Assembly (NCBI GenBank): GCA_016720345.1
Contig: JADKKV010000005.1
Location: 682,001 to 746,000, forward strand
Reading direction: 5' to 3'
DNA from: Thermomonas sp.
Lineage (GTDB): Bacteria > Pseudomonadota > Gammaproteobacteria > Xanthomonadales > Xanthomonadaceae
Length of the DNA: 64,000 bases
Position numbers and translations under genes: made by a program. Positions 56,717 to 64,000 of the stretch are shown piece after piece (position 1 is the stretch's first letter; each line of letters opens with the position of its first letter). The notes below the pieces were generated by a model, which was given only the letters and a program-made list of their open reading frames with translations, was not told the DNA's origin and did not search any database.

Positions 56717-57316
56717 TCAGCCGTTGAGGCTGTAGGTCCCGTGCGTGCTGGCCTCGGCCAGCACGTGCCCGCGGATGGCGCGGAACACGTCGCCGGCGGT
56801 GAATGCAGGCGGCAAGTCGATGCGTTCCACGTCCAGCGCGAACAGCCTGAAGAAGTAGCGGTGCGTGCGCAGGTCGTGCGGCGGCGGGTACGGGCCGTCG
56901 TAGCCGAAGTACTGGCCGCCCATCGCCGCATCGCCGGCGAACCAGCCGGTGTAGTCGTTGAGGCCGCGCATGCCGCCGGCGTCGTGGCCCGCGGGCTTGC
57001 CGCCGGTGGCGATGCCCGCGCTGCAGCTGCCGGCCGCGATCTCGCGCAGGTCGGCGGGCAGGTCCGCCACCACCCAGTGCACGAAATCGCCGCGCGGGTG
57101 TTCGACCGGGATCGGGGTGGCGGCATCGGCCACCAGCGCGCCATCGGTGGGGGCGTCGGTGTCGATGCACAGCAGCGCGAAGGAGCGGGTCCCGGCGGGT
57201 GCGCCGTCCCAGGCCAGGTGCGGATTGCGGTTGCCGCCGAAGCCACCGGGCGCGCCCATCGCGAATTCGGGCGGGATCGGCTTGCCGTTCTCGAAGCTGT
57301 CGCTGTGGATGCGCAT
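56717..57316 (-). CDS. YbhB/YbcL-type PEBP-family protein
   Basis: 199 residues (MRIHSDSFENGKPIPPEFAMG). The PEBP/Raf-kinase-inhibitor-like fold is shown by NPHLAWDGAPAGTRSFALLCIDTDAP, GDFVHWVVADLP, the ligand-pocket motif DYTGWFAGDAAMGGQYFGYDGPYPP and THRYFFRLFALD. There is no signal peptide, so it is cytoplasmic. Bacterial members have no settled function. It ends 3 bp from the META gene (convergent) and starts about 50 bp from a repeat element. Confidence 0.92.
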   Translation of the reverse strand: MRIHSDSFENGKPIPPEFAMGAPGGFGGNRNPHLAWDGAPAGTRSFALLCIDTDAPTDGALVADAATPIPVEHPRGDFVHWVVADLPADLREIAAGSCSAGIATGGKPAGHDAGGMRGLNDYTGWFAGDAAMGGQYFGYDGPYPPPHDLRTHRYFFRLFALDVERIDLPPAFTAGDVFRAIRGHVLAEASTHGTYSLNG

Positions 57317-57368
57317 GGGAGTCTCCGTCCGGATGCCCGTGATTCTACGCAGCGCCGGGAATGGAAAC

Positions 57369-57443
57369 GGGGCCAGAGTGAAGTTTCCCGTCCAGCATTC
57401 CGGAACCGGTGAACTTGGTCGACGGGAAATTCACTCTGGCCCC
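57369..57443. repeat. MITE/REP-like inverted-repeat element, copy 1
   Basis: The left arm (57369-57392) begins GGGGCCAGAGTGAAGTTTCC and the right arm (57421-57443) ends TTCACTCTGGCCCC. The arms are complementary apart from one indel. The 28-bp centre resembles that of copy 2 when one copy is reverse-complemented. It sits in the gap between the PEBP and hydrolase genes. Similar GGGGYCAGAGTG inverted repeats are, from memory, common in Xanthomonadaceae genomes. Confidence 0.85.
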
Positions 57444-57469
57444 TTTTCCCGGACGCACACACGGTCTCG

Positions 57470-58459
57470 CTAGACCGCTGCGGCCAGGCGCGCGGCCACC
57501 CAGCGCTCCGCATAACCATCCAGCGACGCGTTCTCGATGAAGCCGCAATGGCCGCCATGCGCGGCCAGTTCCAGTTGCACGTTCGGGAAGCCCGCCACCT
57601 GCTCGAAGTCGCGCAGCGGGATCACCGGGTCGTCGGCGGACATCAGGATGTCGGCCGGGATCGGCAACCCGCGCAGGCGTTCGCCAGCCACCGAATAGCC
57701 CTCGAAATAGTCGTCGAGGGTGGCGAAGTCGGTGTGCCGCAGCACCATCCATTCGGTCAGCGCGCGCAGGCGCAGCCTGAGCACGTCGTCGGCGAAGCCG
57801 TGGCGGTGCGGGAACAGGTCGCGCTTGCGCACCAGCGAGCGCCGCCACTTGCGTTCGAAGTAGCGGATGTACAGCGGCAGCCCGGTTTCCATCGCCGCCA
57901 TCGCCCGCGCCGGGTCCAGCAGCGGGCAGACCGCGACCACGCGCTGCAGGGGCAGGCCATGGCTGTGCGCGCGCAAGGCCAGGCGCAGCGCGAAGTTGCC
58001 GCCCAGCGAATAGCCGGCGGCGAACAGCGGCCGCTGCGGCCAGCGCGCGGCGATCGCGCGCACCGCCTCCACGATCTCGTCGATCCGGTTGGAATGGAAC
58101 AGGCCTTCGTTGAGGTGGTGGCTGTCGCCGTGGTCGCGGAAATTGAGCCGGAACACCGCGAACCCGGCGTCGAGCAGCCGCGCCGCGGTGAGCCGCATGT
58201 AGTTGGAATCGACGCTGCCTTCCCAGCCGTGCAGCAGCACCACCAGGCCGCGCGGATCGAACCCGGGCCGCGCGCTGTGCACGCCGTGCAGGCGCACCCC
58301 GGGACCCGCCTCGAGGACCACATCCTGGTGGTGTGCGGCGCAGGCGCGCAGGCGCGCGCGCGCACGGATCGCGCGCAGTGGACTGGACCCGAGCACCGAT
58401 TGCAGGTGCGGGCCGCGCAGCCAGCGCGGCGGGTCGAATGCGCCGAGGGCTTGGCTCAT
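57470..58459 (-). CDS. YheT-family alpha/beta hydrolase
   Basis: 329 residues from ATG 58459 (MSQALGAFDPPRWLRGPHLQSVLGS). The oxyanion region is VVLLHGWEGSVDSNYMRL, the nucleophile elbow is AAGYSLGGNFALRLALR (Ser about 147), Asp is in MSADDPVIPL and His in ELAAHGGHCGFIE. This is the COG0429 hydrolase plan. The substrate is unknown, probably an ester. Its start lies 7 bp after the acyltransferase stop, so the pair is cotranscribed and may act on the same lipid class. Confidence 0.92.
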   Translation of the reverse strand: MSQALGAFDPPRWLRGPHLQSVLGSSPLRAIRARARLRACAAHHQDVVLEAGPGVRLHGVHSARPGFDPRGLVVLLHGWEGSVDSNYMRLTAARLLDAGFAVFRLNFRDHGDSHHLNEGLFHSNRIDEIVEAVRAIAARWPQRPLFAAGYSLGGNFALRLALRAHSHGLPLQRVVAVCPLLDPARAMAAMETGLPLYIRYFERKWRRSLVRKRDLFPHRHGFADDVLRLRLRALTEWMVLRHTDFATLDDYFEGYSVAGERLRGLPIPADILMSADDPVIPLRDFEQVAGFPNVQLELAAHGGHCGFIENASLDGYAERWVAARLAAAV

Positions 58460-58466
58460 CGCGCGC

Positions 58467-59243
58467 TCACGCGGCGGCCATCGCCTGCTCGATGCGCGCA
58501 CGCGCGAGCGTCGCGATGCGGCGCCGGCCCTCGTGCTCTGCGTGCAGGATCGGCTCCAGGAAGCACACCTTCATCGGCCGCACCGGTTCGCCCAGCAGCC
58601 GCACGAAATTGGCCAGGAAATTCTCGCCCGGGCCGAAGGCCACGATCTGCTGGGCCTCGCAACGCTGGCCGAAGCACAGCGCGACCGGCTGCACCGGGGC
58701 GTCGGCCTCGACCGCGGCGGTGAAGATGCGGGCGTGGAACGGACCCAGTTCGCGGCCATCGCGGGTGCCGGCTTCCGGGAACACCCCCACCGCATGGCCA
58801 TCGCGCAGCCGTTGCGCCATCTCCGCCATCACCCCGGCCAGCGAGTGTGCGTTGCCGCGCTGCAGGAAGATGCTTTCGCCCGCGCGCGCCAGCCAGCCGA
58901 TCAGCGGCCAGCCGCGGATCTCGGCCTTGGCGATCAGGCCCATCATGTGCTGCGAGTGCAGGGCGACGATGTCGATCCAGCCCAGGTGGTTGGCGACGAA
59001 CATGGTGCCGCCGGGCAGCGGGGTGCCGATCCGGCGCACCCGCATCCCGAACACCCACAGCAGGCCGCGCGCCCACCAGCGGATCGCGAGGTGCCCGACC
59101 CGCTTGCCGCCGACGGTGTCGATCGCGATCAGCAGCAGGGTGACCGGCAGGTGCACCAGCAGGTGCCAGGCCAGCAGCGGCAGGCGGCAGGCAGTGCGCA
59201 GGACGCGCAGCAGCGGTTCGGCGGCGGAGGTCGTCGCACTCAT
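58467..59243 (-). CDS. lysophospholipid/1-acylglycerol-3-phosphate acyltransferase (PlsC-like)
   Basis: 258 residues from ATG 59243. One N-terminal hydrophobic region (RLPLLAWHLLVHLPVTLLLIAI) is followed by the acyltransferase motif I FVANHLGWIDIVAL (H-x4-D). Motif III is present as VGVFPEAGTRDGREL, with Ala before Gly instead of the usual FPEGTR, and motif IV as VQPVALCF. It is membrane-associated and likely transfers a fatty acyl chain to a lysolipid. It forms an operon with the hydrolase. Confidence 0.9.
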   Translation of the reverse strand: MSATTSAAEPLLRVLRTACRLPLLAWHLLVHLPVTLLLIAIDTVGGKRVGHLAIRWWARGLLWVFGMRVRRIGTPLPGGTMFVANHLGWIDIVALHSQHMMGLIAKAEIRGWPLIGWLARAGESIFLQRGNAHSLAGVMAEMAQRLRDGHAVGVFPEAGTRDGRELGPFHARIFTAAVEADAPVQPVALCFGQRCEAQQIVAFGPGENFLANFVRLLGEPVRPMKVCFLEPILHAEHEGRRRIATLARARIEQAMAAA

Positions 59244-59382
59244 GGCCTGGACCTGGCGAAGCGCGCTGGACTGCAGGGCCCGCCCGCGCCCAGGACGCGA
59301 CCGCTGCGGAAGGCGGCCGCGCGCCGGTGCGGGCGCGCATCCGGCAGGCGACGCATCCGCGGCGCGGGCGCGGTGCCCGTGA

Positions 59383-59997
59383 TCAGCCGAACTTGAACAC
59401 GCCCGGGCGCCAGCCGCGGACGTACGAACCACGGCTGTGCGCGTAACCGCTGCTGCCGCCGTAGCCGGTGCCGAAATCGCGCTCGCGGCGCTGGTGCATG
59501 CGGTCGATCAGTTCCTCGCGACGGCCATCCAGCCAGTCGGTGCGGCCCAGCGTGGCCGCTTCCACCCCGCGACGGCCCGCCTCGTGGGAACGGAAATCGC
59601 AGAAGTCGTCGTAGGCGTCCAGCTCGTGCTTCAGCTCGCGCACCGACAGCTCGATCATCACCGCGTCGTCGAGGAAGCCCAGCACCTCGACATGGTCGGG
59701 GATCACGTCGCTCGGGTCGCAGAAGTACATCAGCGCCGAGAGCACCCGCTGCTTGTCGGCCTCCGGCAGCGCCCATGCATCGTCGCGCACCATCGCGATC
59801 ATGTCGTCGAGGCGCAGCAGGCGGTCCTTGATGAAATCGGGGATGTGCACCTTGGCCGCATCCGAGAGCAGCGCGATCGCGCAATTGACGATCTCCTCGT
59901 CGCTCTTGCCCTCGGCCGCCTTCTGGGAACGCTCCATCGCCGCCTGGAAATGGGCGAGGTCGCGGTCGTTGAGCTCGAAATTCAGGGTGATCGACAT
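59383..59997 (-). CDS. DUF1232 (YkvA-like) domain protein
   Basis: 204 residues. The DUF1232 core is at about 85-130 (LPEADKQRVLSALMYFCDPSDVIPDHVEVLGFLDDAVMIEL). It is preceded by a helical acidic domain and followed by a charged tail ending in a Gly/Ser/Tyr-rich stretch (DFGTGYGGSSGYAHSRGS). No signal peptide. Function unknown. It stands alone between the phospholipase D-like gene and the acyltransferase. Confidence 0.85.
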   Translation of the reverse strand: MSITLNFELNDRDLAHFQAAMERSQKAAEGKSDEEIVNCAIALLSDAAKVHIPDFIKDRLLRLDDMIAMVRDDAWALPEADKQRVLSALMYFCDPSDVIPDHVEVLGFLDDAVMIELSVRELKHELDAYDDFCDFRSHEAGRRGVEAATLGRTDWLDGRREELIDRMHQRRERDFGTGYGGSSGYAHSRGSYVRGWRPGVFKFG

Positions 59998-60093
59998 GGC
60001 GGCGTCCTGGCACGCGAAATGAGACCGGCAGACTAGGCCGCGCGCAGCGGCGCGTCAATCCGACGCAGCCGGGGCCCGGGAGCGGCCACGCCG

Positions 60094-62055
60094 CTACAGG
60101 ATCGGCGACAACCCCGACCCGAACGCGGTGAATACCCGCACCCCCAGCCACTTCAGGCCGATGTCCACTTCCGGGAAGTCGCCCACCGGTTCGTGGCAGC
60201 GGCGAAAGTCGGGGGCGAACGGCGACGACGGCGACGGGCAATCGGGACCGGCCTGGAACTGGTAGCTGGTCGCGTACTTGACCGGCCACAGGTCGAAGAT
60301 CGGCATCCGCTCGGAAACCCGGGCCAGGGTGAACTCGATCCCGGGCAGGATCGGCGAGGAGTCGCGACGGCCGATCGTCCACGCGTTGGCGGGGGCCATG
60401 TCGCCGCGGATGCTGGCCGCCAGCTGGCGCGCGAACGCGGGGTCGGCGATCACCACCGCGCTTTCGGTGTTGAGGTTGTCGCCACGCGGGTCGAAGTTGT
60501 GGGTGCCGACCACCCCCACCCGTTCGTCCAGCACCAGCGACTTGGCGTGCAGGCCCATGCGCATGCCGGCGCGCTGCAGCCGCACCGGCAGCCCGCCCGG
60601 CGAGGCGAACGGCGAGCTGCGCCCGGCCTCGCTGACCGGCTCGCGGGCCAGGCCGCGCTCCGCCAGCTGGCGCGCGCGCCGGGTTGGCGCGCTCGCCGCG
60701 GTCGCAGGCGGTGCGCCAAGGTCGGCGCCGACCGGGCCGGCGTCGAACGGCACCGCGGCCGGGAATGGCTTGAATTCGTGGATCTCGAAGCCGAAGTCGC
60801 GCAGGTAGCGGCGCTTGTACTTGTGCGAGATCGCGTAGGCGATGAAGGCGTCGGTCGAAGCCAGGCTGTTGGTGGAGACCTGCACCCGCGGCGGCGCCGG
60901 CTGCCGGTGCAGGGCCCGGAACACTTGTTGCGCCGGCTTCGACAGCACCAGGTACGGCGTCTGCAACAGCACTTCCGCCTGCGCTGACGCGATCAGCTGC
61001 TGCAGGGTGTCGCCGGCCGGCGCCGCGCCGCCGGCGGCCCCGGCGTGCTTGTCCGGCAGGTCGCCGATGAACTGCACGCCCTGCACCGCCAGCGCCGCAT
61101 CCACGAAGCGTGCGCGCACCAGGTCGGGGTCCTCGACCTGCGCCAGCAGGGCCTGCACCCGTTCCGGCTTGCGGTAGGGCTGGTGCGGCAGCGGCGGCAC
61201 CCCGCGCGTGCGCAGGTAGCGGGCCACGTCGCCCAGCCGCTCCGCCGGCACGCTCAGCGGCGACTGCCAGAACGCCTCGAAATTCGCGCCCATGTCCGCC
61301 GCCACCGGGCCGGCGAGGAGCAGGTCGCGGTCGCGGAAGTTGTAGGCCGCGTTCCAGTCGTAGTAATCGTCCTGGTAGTTGCGGCCGCCGGTGATGCCCA
61401 GCATCCCGTCCACCAGCAGCAGCTTGTTGTGCATGCGCCGGTTGAGCTTGCCCCAGCAGCAGGCTGCGGCGACCGCGTACATCGGGGTCGACAGGCGGCC
61501 GCGGTCCAGCACCGGGTTGTACACGCGCAGTTCGAAGTTCGCGTGCACGGCGGCGAACGCGGCCAGGGTGGAGACCTTCTCCAGCGCCGACAGCTGGTCG
61601 ATCAGCAGCCGCACCCGCACGCCGCGGAATGCGGCCGCCTGCAGCTCGTCGAGCACCAGCTGCGCGGAATCGTCCTCGTCGAAGATGTAGGTCTGCAGGT
61701 CGATGCTGCGGCGGGCGGCGCGGATCAGGTGGATGCGCGCCAGCAACGCGTCCGGCCCGCCATCGAGGATCAGCGCGTGGTGCCGGGGCGCAGCCGCGGT
61801 GGATTCGGCCAGCGCGTGCTCGCCCATCCCGTGCAGCGGCGAGGCCAGCGCGCAGGCATCCGCGCGGGTGCAGTCGACGTGGGTGCTGCGGGCGGCGACC
61901 GCAACCCCGGCCGCGGCATCGCGCTGCACCGGGGTGAGGCTGGCGCAGCCGCCGAGGACCAGCACGGCCAGCGCCAGCAGCAGGAAAAAGGGGCCAGAGT
62001 GAATTTCCCGTCGAACATGCTCACTGGTTCGAGAATCCTGGTCGGGAAACTTCAC
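60094..62055 (-). CDS. phospholipase D-family lipoprotein, cardiolipin synthase-like
   Basis: About 653 residues. Two HKD motifs are present: RRMHNKLLLVDGMLGITGGRN near 207-227 and GLHAKSLVLDERVGVVGTHNFDPRGDNLNTE near 505-535. The layout matches ClsC-type phosphatidyltransferases. The lipobox is at Cys37 (LLALAVLVLGGC). The first 22 codons, including the GTG start at 62055, lie inside repeat copy 2. No Met/Val start with a basic n-region exists downstream of the repeat, so the repeat appears to have replaced the native 5' end or supplied a new one. Confidence 0.87.
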   Translation of the reverse strand: MKFPDQDSRTSEHVRREIHSGPFFLLLALAVLVLGGCASLTPVQRDAAAGVAVAARSTHVDCTRADACALASPLHGMGEHALAESTAAAPRHHALILDGGPDALLARIHLIRAARRSIDLQTYIFDEDDSAQLVLDELQAAAFRGVRVRLLIDQLSALEKVSTLAAFAAVHANFELRVYNPVLDRGRLSTPMYAVAAACCWGKLNRRMHNKLLLVDGMLGITGGRNYQDDYYDWNAAYNFRDRDLLLAGPVAADMGANFEAFWQSPLSVPAERLGDVARYLRTRGVPPLPHQPYRKPERVQALLAQVEDPDLVRARFVDAALAVQGVQFIGDLPDKHAGAAGGAAPAGDTLQQLIASAQAEVLLQTPYLVLSKPAQQVFRALHRQPAPPRVQVSTNSLASTDAFIAYAISHKYKRRYLRDFGFEIHEFKPFPAAVPFDAGPVGADLGAPPATAASAPTRRARQLAERGLAREPVSEAGRSSPFASPGGLPVRLQRAGMRMGLHAKSLVLDERVGVVGTHNFDPRGDNLNTESAVVIADPAFARQLAASIRGDMAPANAWTIGRRDSSPILPGIEFTLARVSERMPIFDLWPVKYATSYQFQAGPDCPSPSSPFAPDFRRCHEPVGDFPEVDIGLKWLGVRVFTAFGSGLSPIL

Positions 62056-62064
62056 TCTGGCCCC
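61990..62064. repeat. MITE/REP-like inverted-repeat element, copy 2
   Basis: The left arm (61990-62012) begins GGGGCCAGAGTGAATTTCCC and the right arm (62041-62064) ends CTTCACTCTGGCCCC. It lies in opposite orientation to copy 1: the arm with the extra G is on the other side, and the reverse-complemented centre aligns with that of copy 1 (CAGGATTC..GAACCAGTGA against CAGCATTCC.GAACCGGTGA). It overlaps the start of the phospholipase D-like gene. Confidence 0.85.
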
Positions 62065-62082
62065 TTTTTCCCCATCATCGAT

Positions 62083-62556
62083 TCACGGCCACCAGAACTC
62101 GGTCAGGGTGGCGATGCCGGGTTCGATGTTGGCGTCCACCGGCAACGCCAGCACCGCGATGGCGCCCGGCGGCATCCCGCGGTAATCGCCGGTCTGGCCG
62201 CTGTGCATCAGCGCCGCCAACTGTTCGAGGCCGGGGTTGTGGCCGACCAGCAGCAGCCGCTCGGCATCGCGGTGGGCATCCGCCAGCGCGGCCAGGGTGC
62301 CGGCGCTGCCTTCATAGATGGAGGCGTCCTCGTGGACTTCGCCGCCGCCGATGTCGCCGAGCGCGGCCAGGGTCTCGCGGGTGCGGTTCGCGGTCGAGCA
62401 CAGCACCCGGTCGGGGCGCAGGCCGTGCTGGCGCAGCCAGTCGCCGGCGGCAGCCGCTTCCGCGCGCCCGGTTTCGGACAGTCCGCGGCCGAGGTCGTCC
62501 TGTCCGGCAGTGGCGGGTTCGGCGTGGGCGTGGCGGAGCAGGATCAGTTCGCGCAT
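62083..62556 (-). CDS. sixA: phosphohistidine phosphatase SixA
   Basis: 157 residues of the histidine-phosphatase fold. The catalytic motif is LILLRHAHAEP (residues 4-14). The second conserved His is in LLLVGHNPGLEQL, and Arg in STANRTRETLAAL. SixA removes phosphate from His-containing phosphotransfer domains. Notably, the hybrid kinase two genes upstream carries such an Hpt domain. It lies 22 bp after the ParA-like gene and probably shares its transcript. Confidence 0.93.
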   Translation of the reverse strand: MRELILLRHAHAEPATAGQDDLGRGLSETGRAEAAAAGDWLRQHGLRPDRVLCSTANRTRETLAALGDIGGGEVHEDASIYEGSAGTLAALADAHRDAERLLLVGHNPGLEQLAALMHSGQTGDYRGMPPGAIAVLALPVDANIEPGIATLTEFWWP

Positions 62557-62578
62557 TCGATGTCCTTTCGAGGGTGGA

Positions 62579-63208
62579 TCAATCTTTCTTCAGCCAATGC
62601 AGCAGCGGCACCCAGTCCGCCTGGTGCTCGCGCACCTGCGCGGAGTGGTAGTCGAACAGGCTCTTGCCGAGCCCGGTCAGGACCACGTAGGCCTGGCTGT
62701 CGCGCAGCTGCGCGACCAGCGGGAACGGCCAGCTGCGCAGGATCTCCAGCGCCTGCTGCGAGGCATTGGTATGCGGTTTGAGGCGGTTGCCGAGCAGGCC
62801 CACGCGCAGCTTGCCCTTGCGCACCCGCGGATGCTTGCCCAGCGATTCGACGAAACGCACGCTGGCCTCGATGTCCAGCGCGGACGGCTGGATCGGCACC
62901 ACGACCGCATCGGCGATGTCGAGGAAGTCCTCCAGGTCACGCTCCATCGCCCCCGCCGGGGCATCGATGATCACCCGCTGGGTGTCGGACGGCAGTGCCT
63001 TGCGCCAGTTCTTGCGGGTCCCGTCGAGCGGCAGCACCGCGCTGGCCATGCCCGCGCGCCGCTGGCACCAGCGGGTGGCCGACTCCTGCGGGTCGGCATC
63101 GACCAGTGCCGTGTGCAGGCCGGCGACCGCGGCCTCCGCGGCCAGGTGGGTGGCCACCGTGGTCTTGCCGACGCCGCCCTTGGAACACGCCACCAACCAG
63201 GTCTTCAT
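62579..63208 (-). CDS. ParA/MinD-family ATPase
   Basis: 209 residues. The deviant Walker A motif CSKGGVGKTTVATHLAAEA is at about 8-26. Switch I is VDADPQESATRWCQRR, switch II/Walker B is VIIDAPAGAMERDLED and DAVVVPIQPSALDIEASVRFVES follows. No parB or parS is nearby, so it may position a protein complex rather than DNA. It is followed by sixA; the order kinase, ParA, SixA on one strand suggests a common transcript. Confidence 0.9.
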   Translation of the reverse strand: MKTWLVACSKGGVGKTTVATHLAAEAAVAGLHTALVDADPQESATRWCQRRAGMASAVLPLDGTRKNWRKALPSDTQRVIIDAPAGAMERDLEDFLDIADAVVVPIQPSALDIEASVRFVESLGKHPRVRKGKLRVGLLGNRLKPHTNASQQALEILRSWPFPLVAQLRDSQAYVVLTGLGKSLFDYHSAQVREHQADWVPLLHWLKKD

Positions 63209-63267
63209 CGTGCGCTCCGATGCGGGATGACCGCAGCGTACACGCGGCGGTGGGCGCGTGCATGGAT

Positions 63268-64000
63268 TCAGCCAGGCCAGCGCTCGACGACGTCAAGCCG
63301 CAACCGCGCCACTGCAGTCGCCACGTCCACCGCCAGCGGCAGCACGCTGGCCCAGTCGCCAGCGCGACCGGCGCTTTCCAGCACCTCCGCCGCCGCCGCC
63401 AGCTCCAGTGCGCCCACCAGCCGCGCCGCGCCCTTGATCTTGTGCGCCTGCCGGGTCATGCCGTGCAGGTCGCCGCCGCTGCGCAGCGCTTCCAGCTGGG
63501 CCAGGTCTTCGCCCGTGCTGCCCAGGAAGTCATCCAACAGGGCGCGGGTATCCGCCGCATCGCCGGCGGTCAGGTCGGCCAGCACCGCCGGATCCAGCGC
63601 TGGTGGATGCGCCAGCTGCGGCAGCCCGGCCTCGCGGGCGATGATCCGCTGGTTGTTGGCCGCCTGGATCGAGGCACCTATCGCCGCCGGGACCGGTGCG
63701 GCCCCCGCGGTGTGCGGAAGCCAGCGCTGCAGGCAGGCGCCAAGGGTGGCGATCCCGACCGGCATGGCCATGTAGTCATCCATGCCAGCGGTGAGGCATC
63801 GCTCGGCCTCGCCCTTCAGCGCGGACGCGGTCAGCGCGACGATCGGCGTGTGTGGCAGGCCGCGCTGCGCCTCTTCCTCGCGAATCGCACGGGCCAGCTG
63901 GTAACCGTCCATGTGCGGCATGTGGACGTCGCTGAGCAGCAGCGAGTAGCGGCCGCTGCGCCAGCGCGCCAGCCCTTCGACCCCATCGTCCGCGGTTTCC
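63268..64000 (-). CDS. hybrid sensor kinase C-terminus: receiver plus Hpt (N-terminus beyond window)
   Basis: Open to the window edge; about 243 residues seen. The receiver has phospho-Asp in YSLLLSDVHMPHMDGYQLA and Thr in IVALTAS, but the normally invariant Lys is Met (DDYMAMPVG). A linker leads to an Hpt domain with the phospho-His in MTRQAHKIKGAARLVGALELAA. The kinase core should lie outside the window. The plan resembles BvgS/EvgS-type phosphorelay kinases. SixA encoded downstream could dephosphorylate its Hpt domain. Confidence 0.87.
   Translation of the reverse strand, partial: ETADDGVEGLARWRSGRYSLLLSDVHMPHMDGYQLARAIREEEAQRGLPHTPIVALTASALKGEAERCLTAGMDDYMAMPVGIATLGACLQRWLPHTAGAAPVPAAIGASIQAANNQRIIAREAGLPQLAHPPALDPAVLADLTAGDAADTRALLDDFLGSTGEDLAQLEALRSGGDLHGMTRQAHKIKGAARLVGALELAAAAEVLESAGRAGDWASVLPLAVDVATAVARLRLDVVERWPG

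Overview
The window is GC-rich, densely coded chromosomal DNA that reads as a member of the Xanthomonadaceae (Lysobacter/Luteimonas/Xanthomonas relatives). This placement rests on recalled protein similarity and gene neighbourhood: RhlB next to thioredoxin and a Rho with a long Asn/Arg-rich N-terminal region, RpoH near FtsEX, a TorF-type porin with glnK-amtB, and FadI-like, YcgL and SixA proteins. No rRNA, tRNA, CRISPR array, prophage or intact transposase gene was seen.

Layout. 0-8.3 kb: a MATE exporter (cut by the window edge), a DUF3667 membrane protein, a membrane-anchored DUF3106-type protein, a 466-bp non-coding stretch with DnaA-box-like sites, priA, rpoH and ung. 8.3-15.4 kb: a hairpin-rich inverted-repeat element, an ftsE-ftsX-response regulator operon, rhlB, trxA and rho. 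15.4-23.5 kb: three secreted proteins (two TonB-C-like), a Kef-type antiporter, a large ankyrin-repeat membrane protein and a YcgL protein. 23.6-30.5 kb: an S9 peptidase, an FAD-dependent dehydrogenase, a thiolase, an unknown protein and SodC. 30.5-41.9 kb: ntrBC, an L,D-transpeptidase, a sulfotransferase, a cell-wall amidase and gltBD. 41.9-46.2 kb: a compact electron-transfer cassette (small PepSY protein, DUF2271 protein, PepSY-flavodoxin-reductase fusion, ApbE). 46.2-52.9 kb: a CheB-CheR-PAS-kinase with its receiver partner, then porin-glnK-amtB. 53-64 kb: glnA, uppP, a META/DUF4377 lipoprotein, a PEBP protein, a hydrolase and acyltransferase pair, a DUF1232 protein, a phospholipase D-family lipoprotein, sixA, a ParA-like ATPase and the C-terminus of a hybrid kinase.

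The strongest shared theme is nitrogen assimilation: ntrB, ntrC, gltB, gltD, amtB, glnK and glnA all lie within about 24 kb. The DNA shows how some are wired together. glnA has a near-consensus sigma-54 promoter with two NtrC-type dyads 32 bp apart, and a palindromic NtrC-type site covers the start of ntrB. The PepSY/DUF2271/ApbE cassette is the best candidate for a little-described system, because the DUF2271 protein carries an SGAS motif resembling ApbE flavinylation targets.

Caution on quality: many genes that should be intact (rho, ntrB, gltB, a thiolase, apbE and others) carry single-base frame shifts, concentrated between about 27.9 and 39.6 kb. The conserved protein sequence continues in another frame after each break. 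I read these as sequencing or assembly errors rather than true gene decay, and annotate each such locus as one gene.
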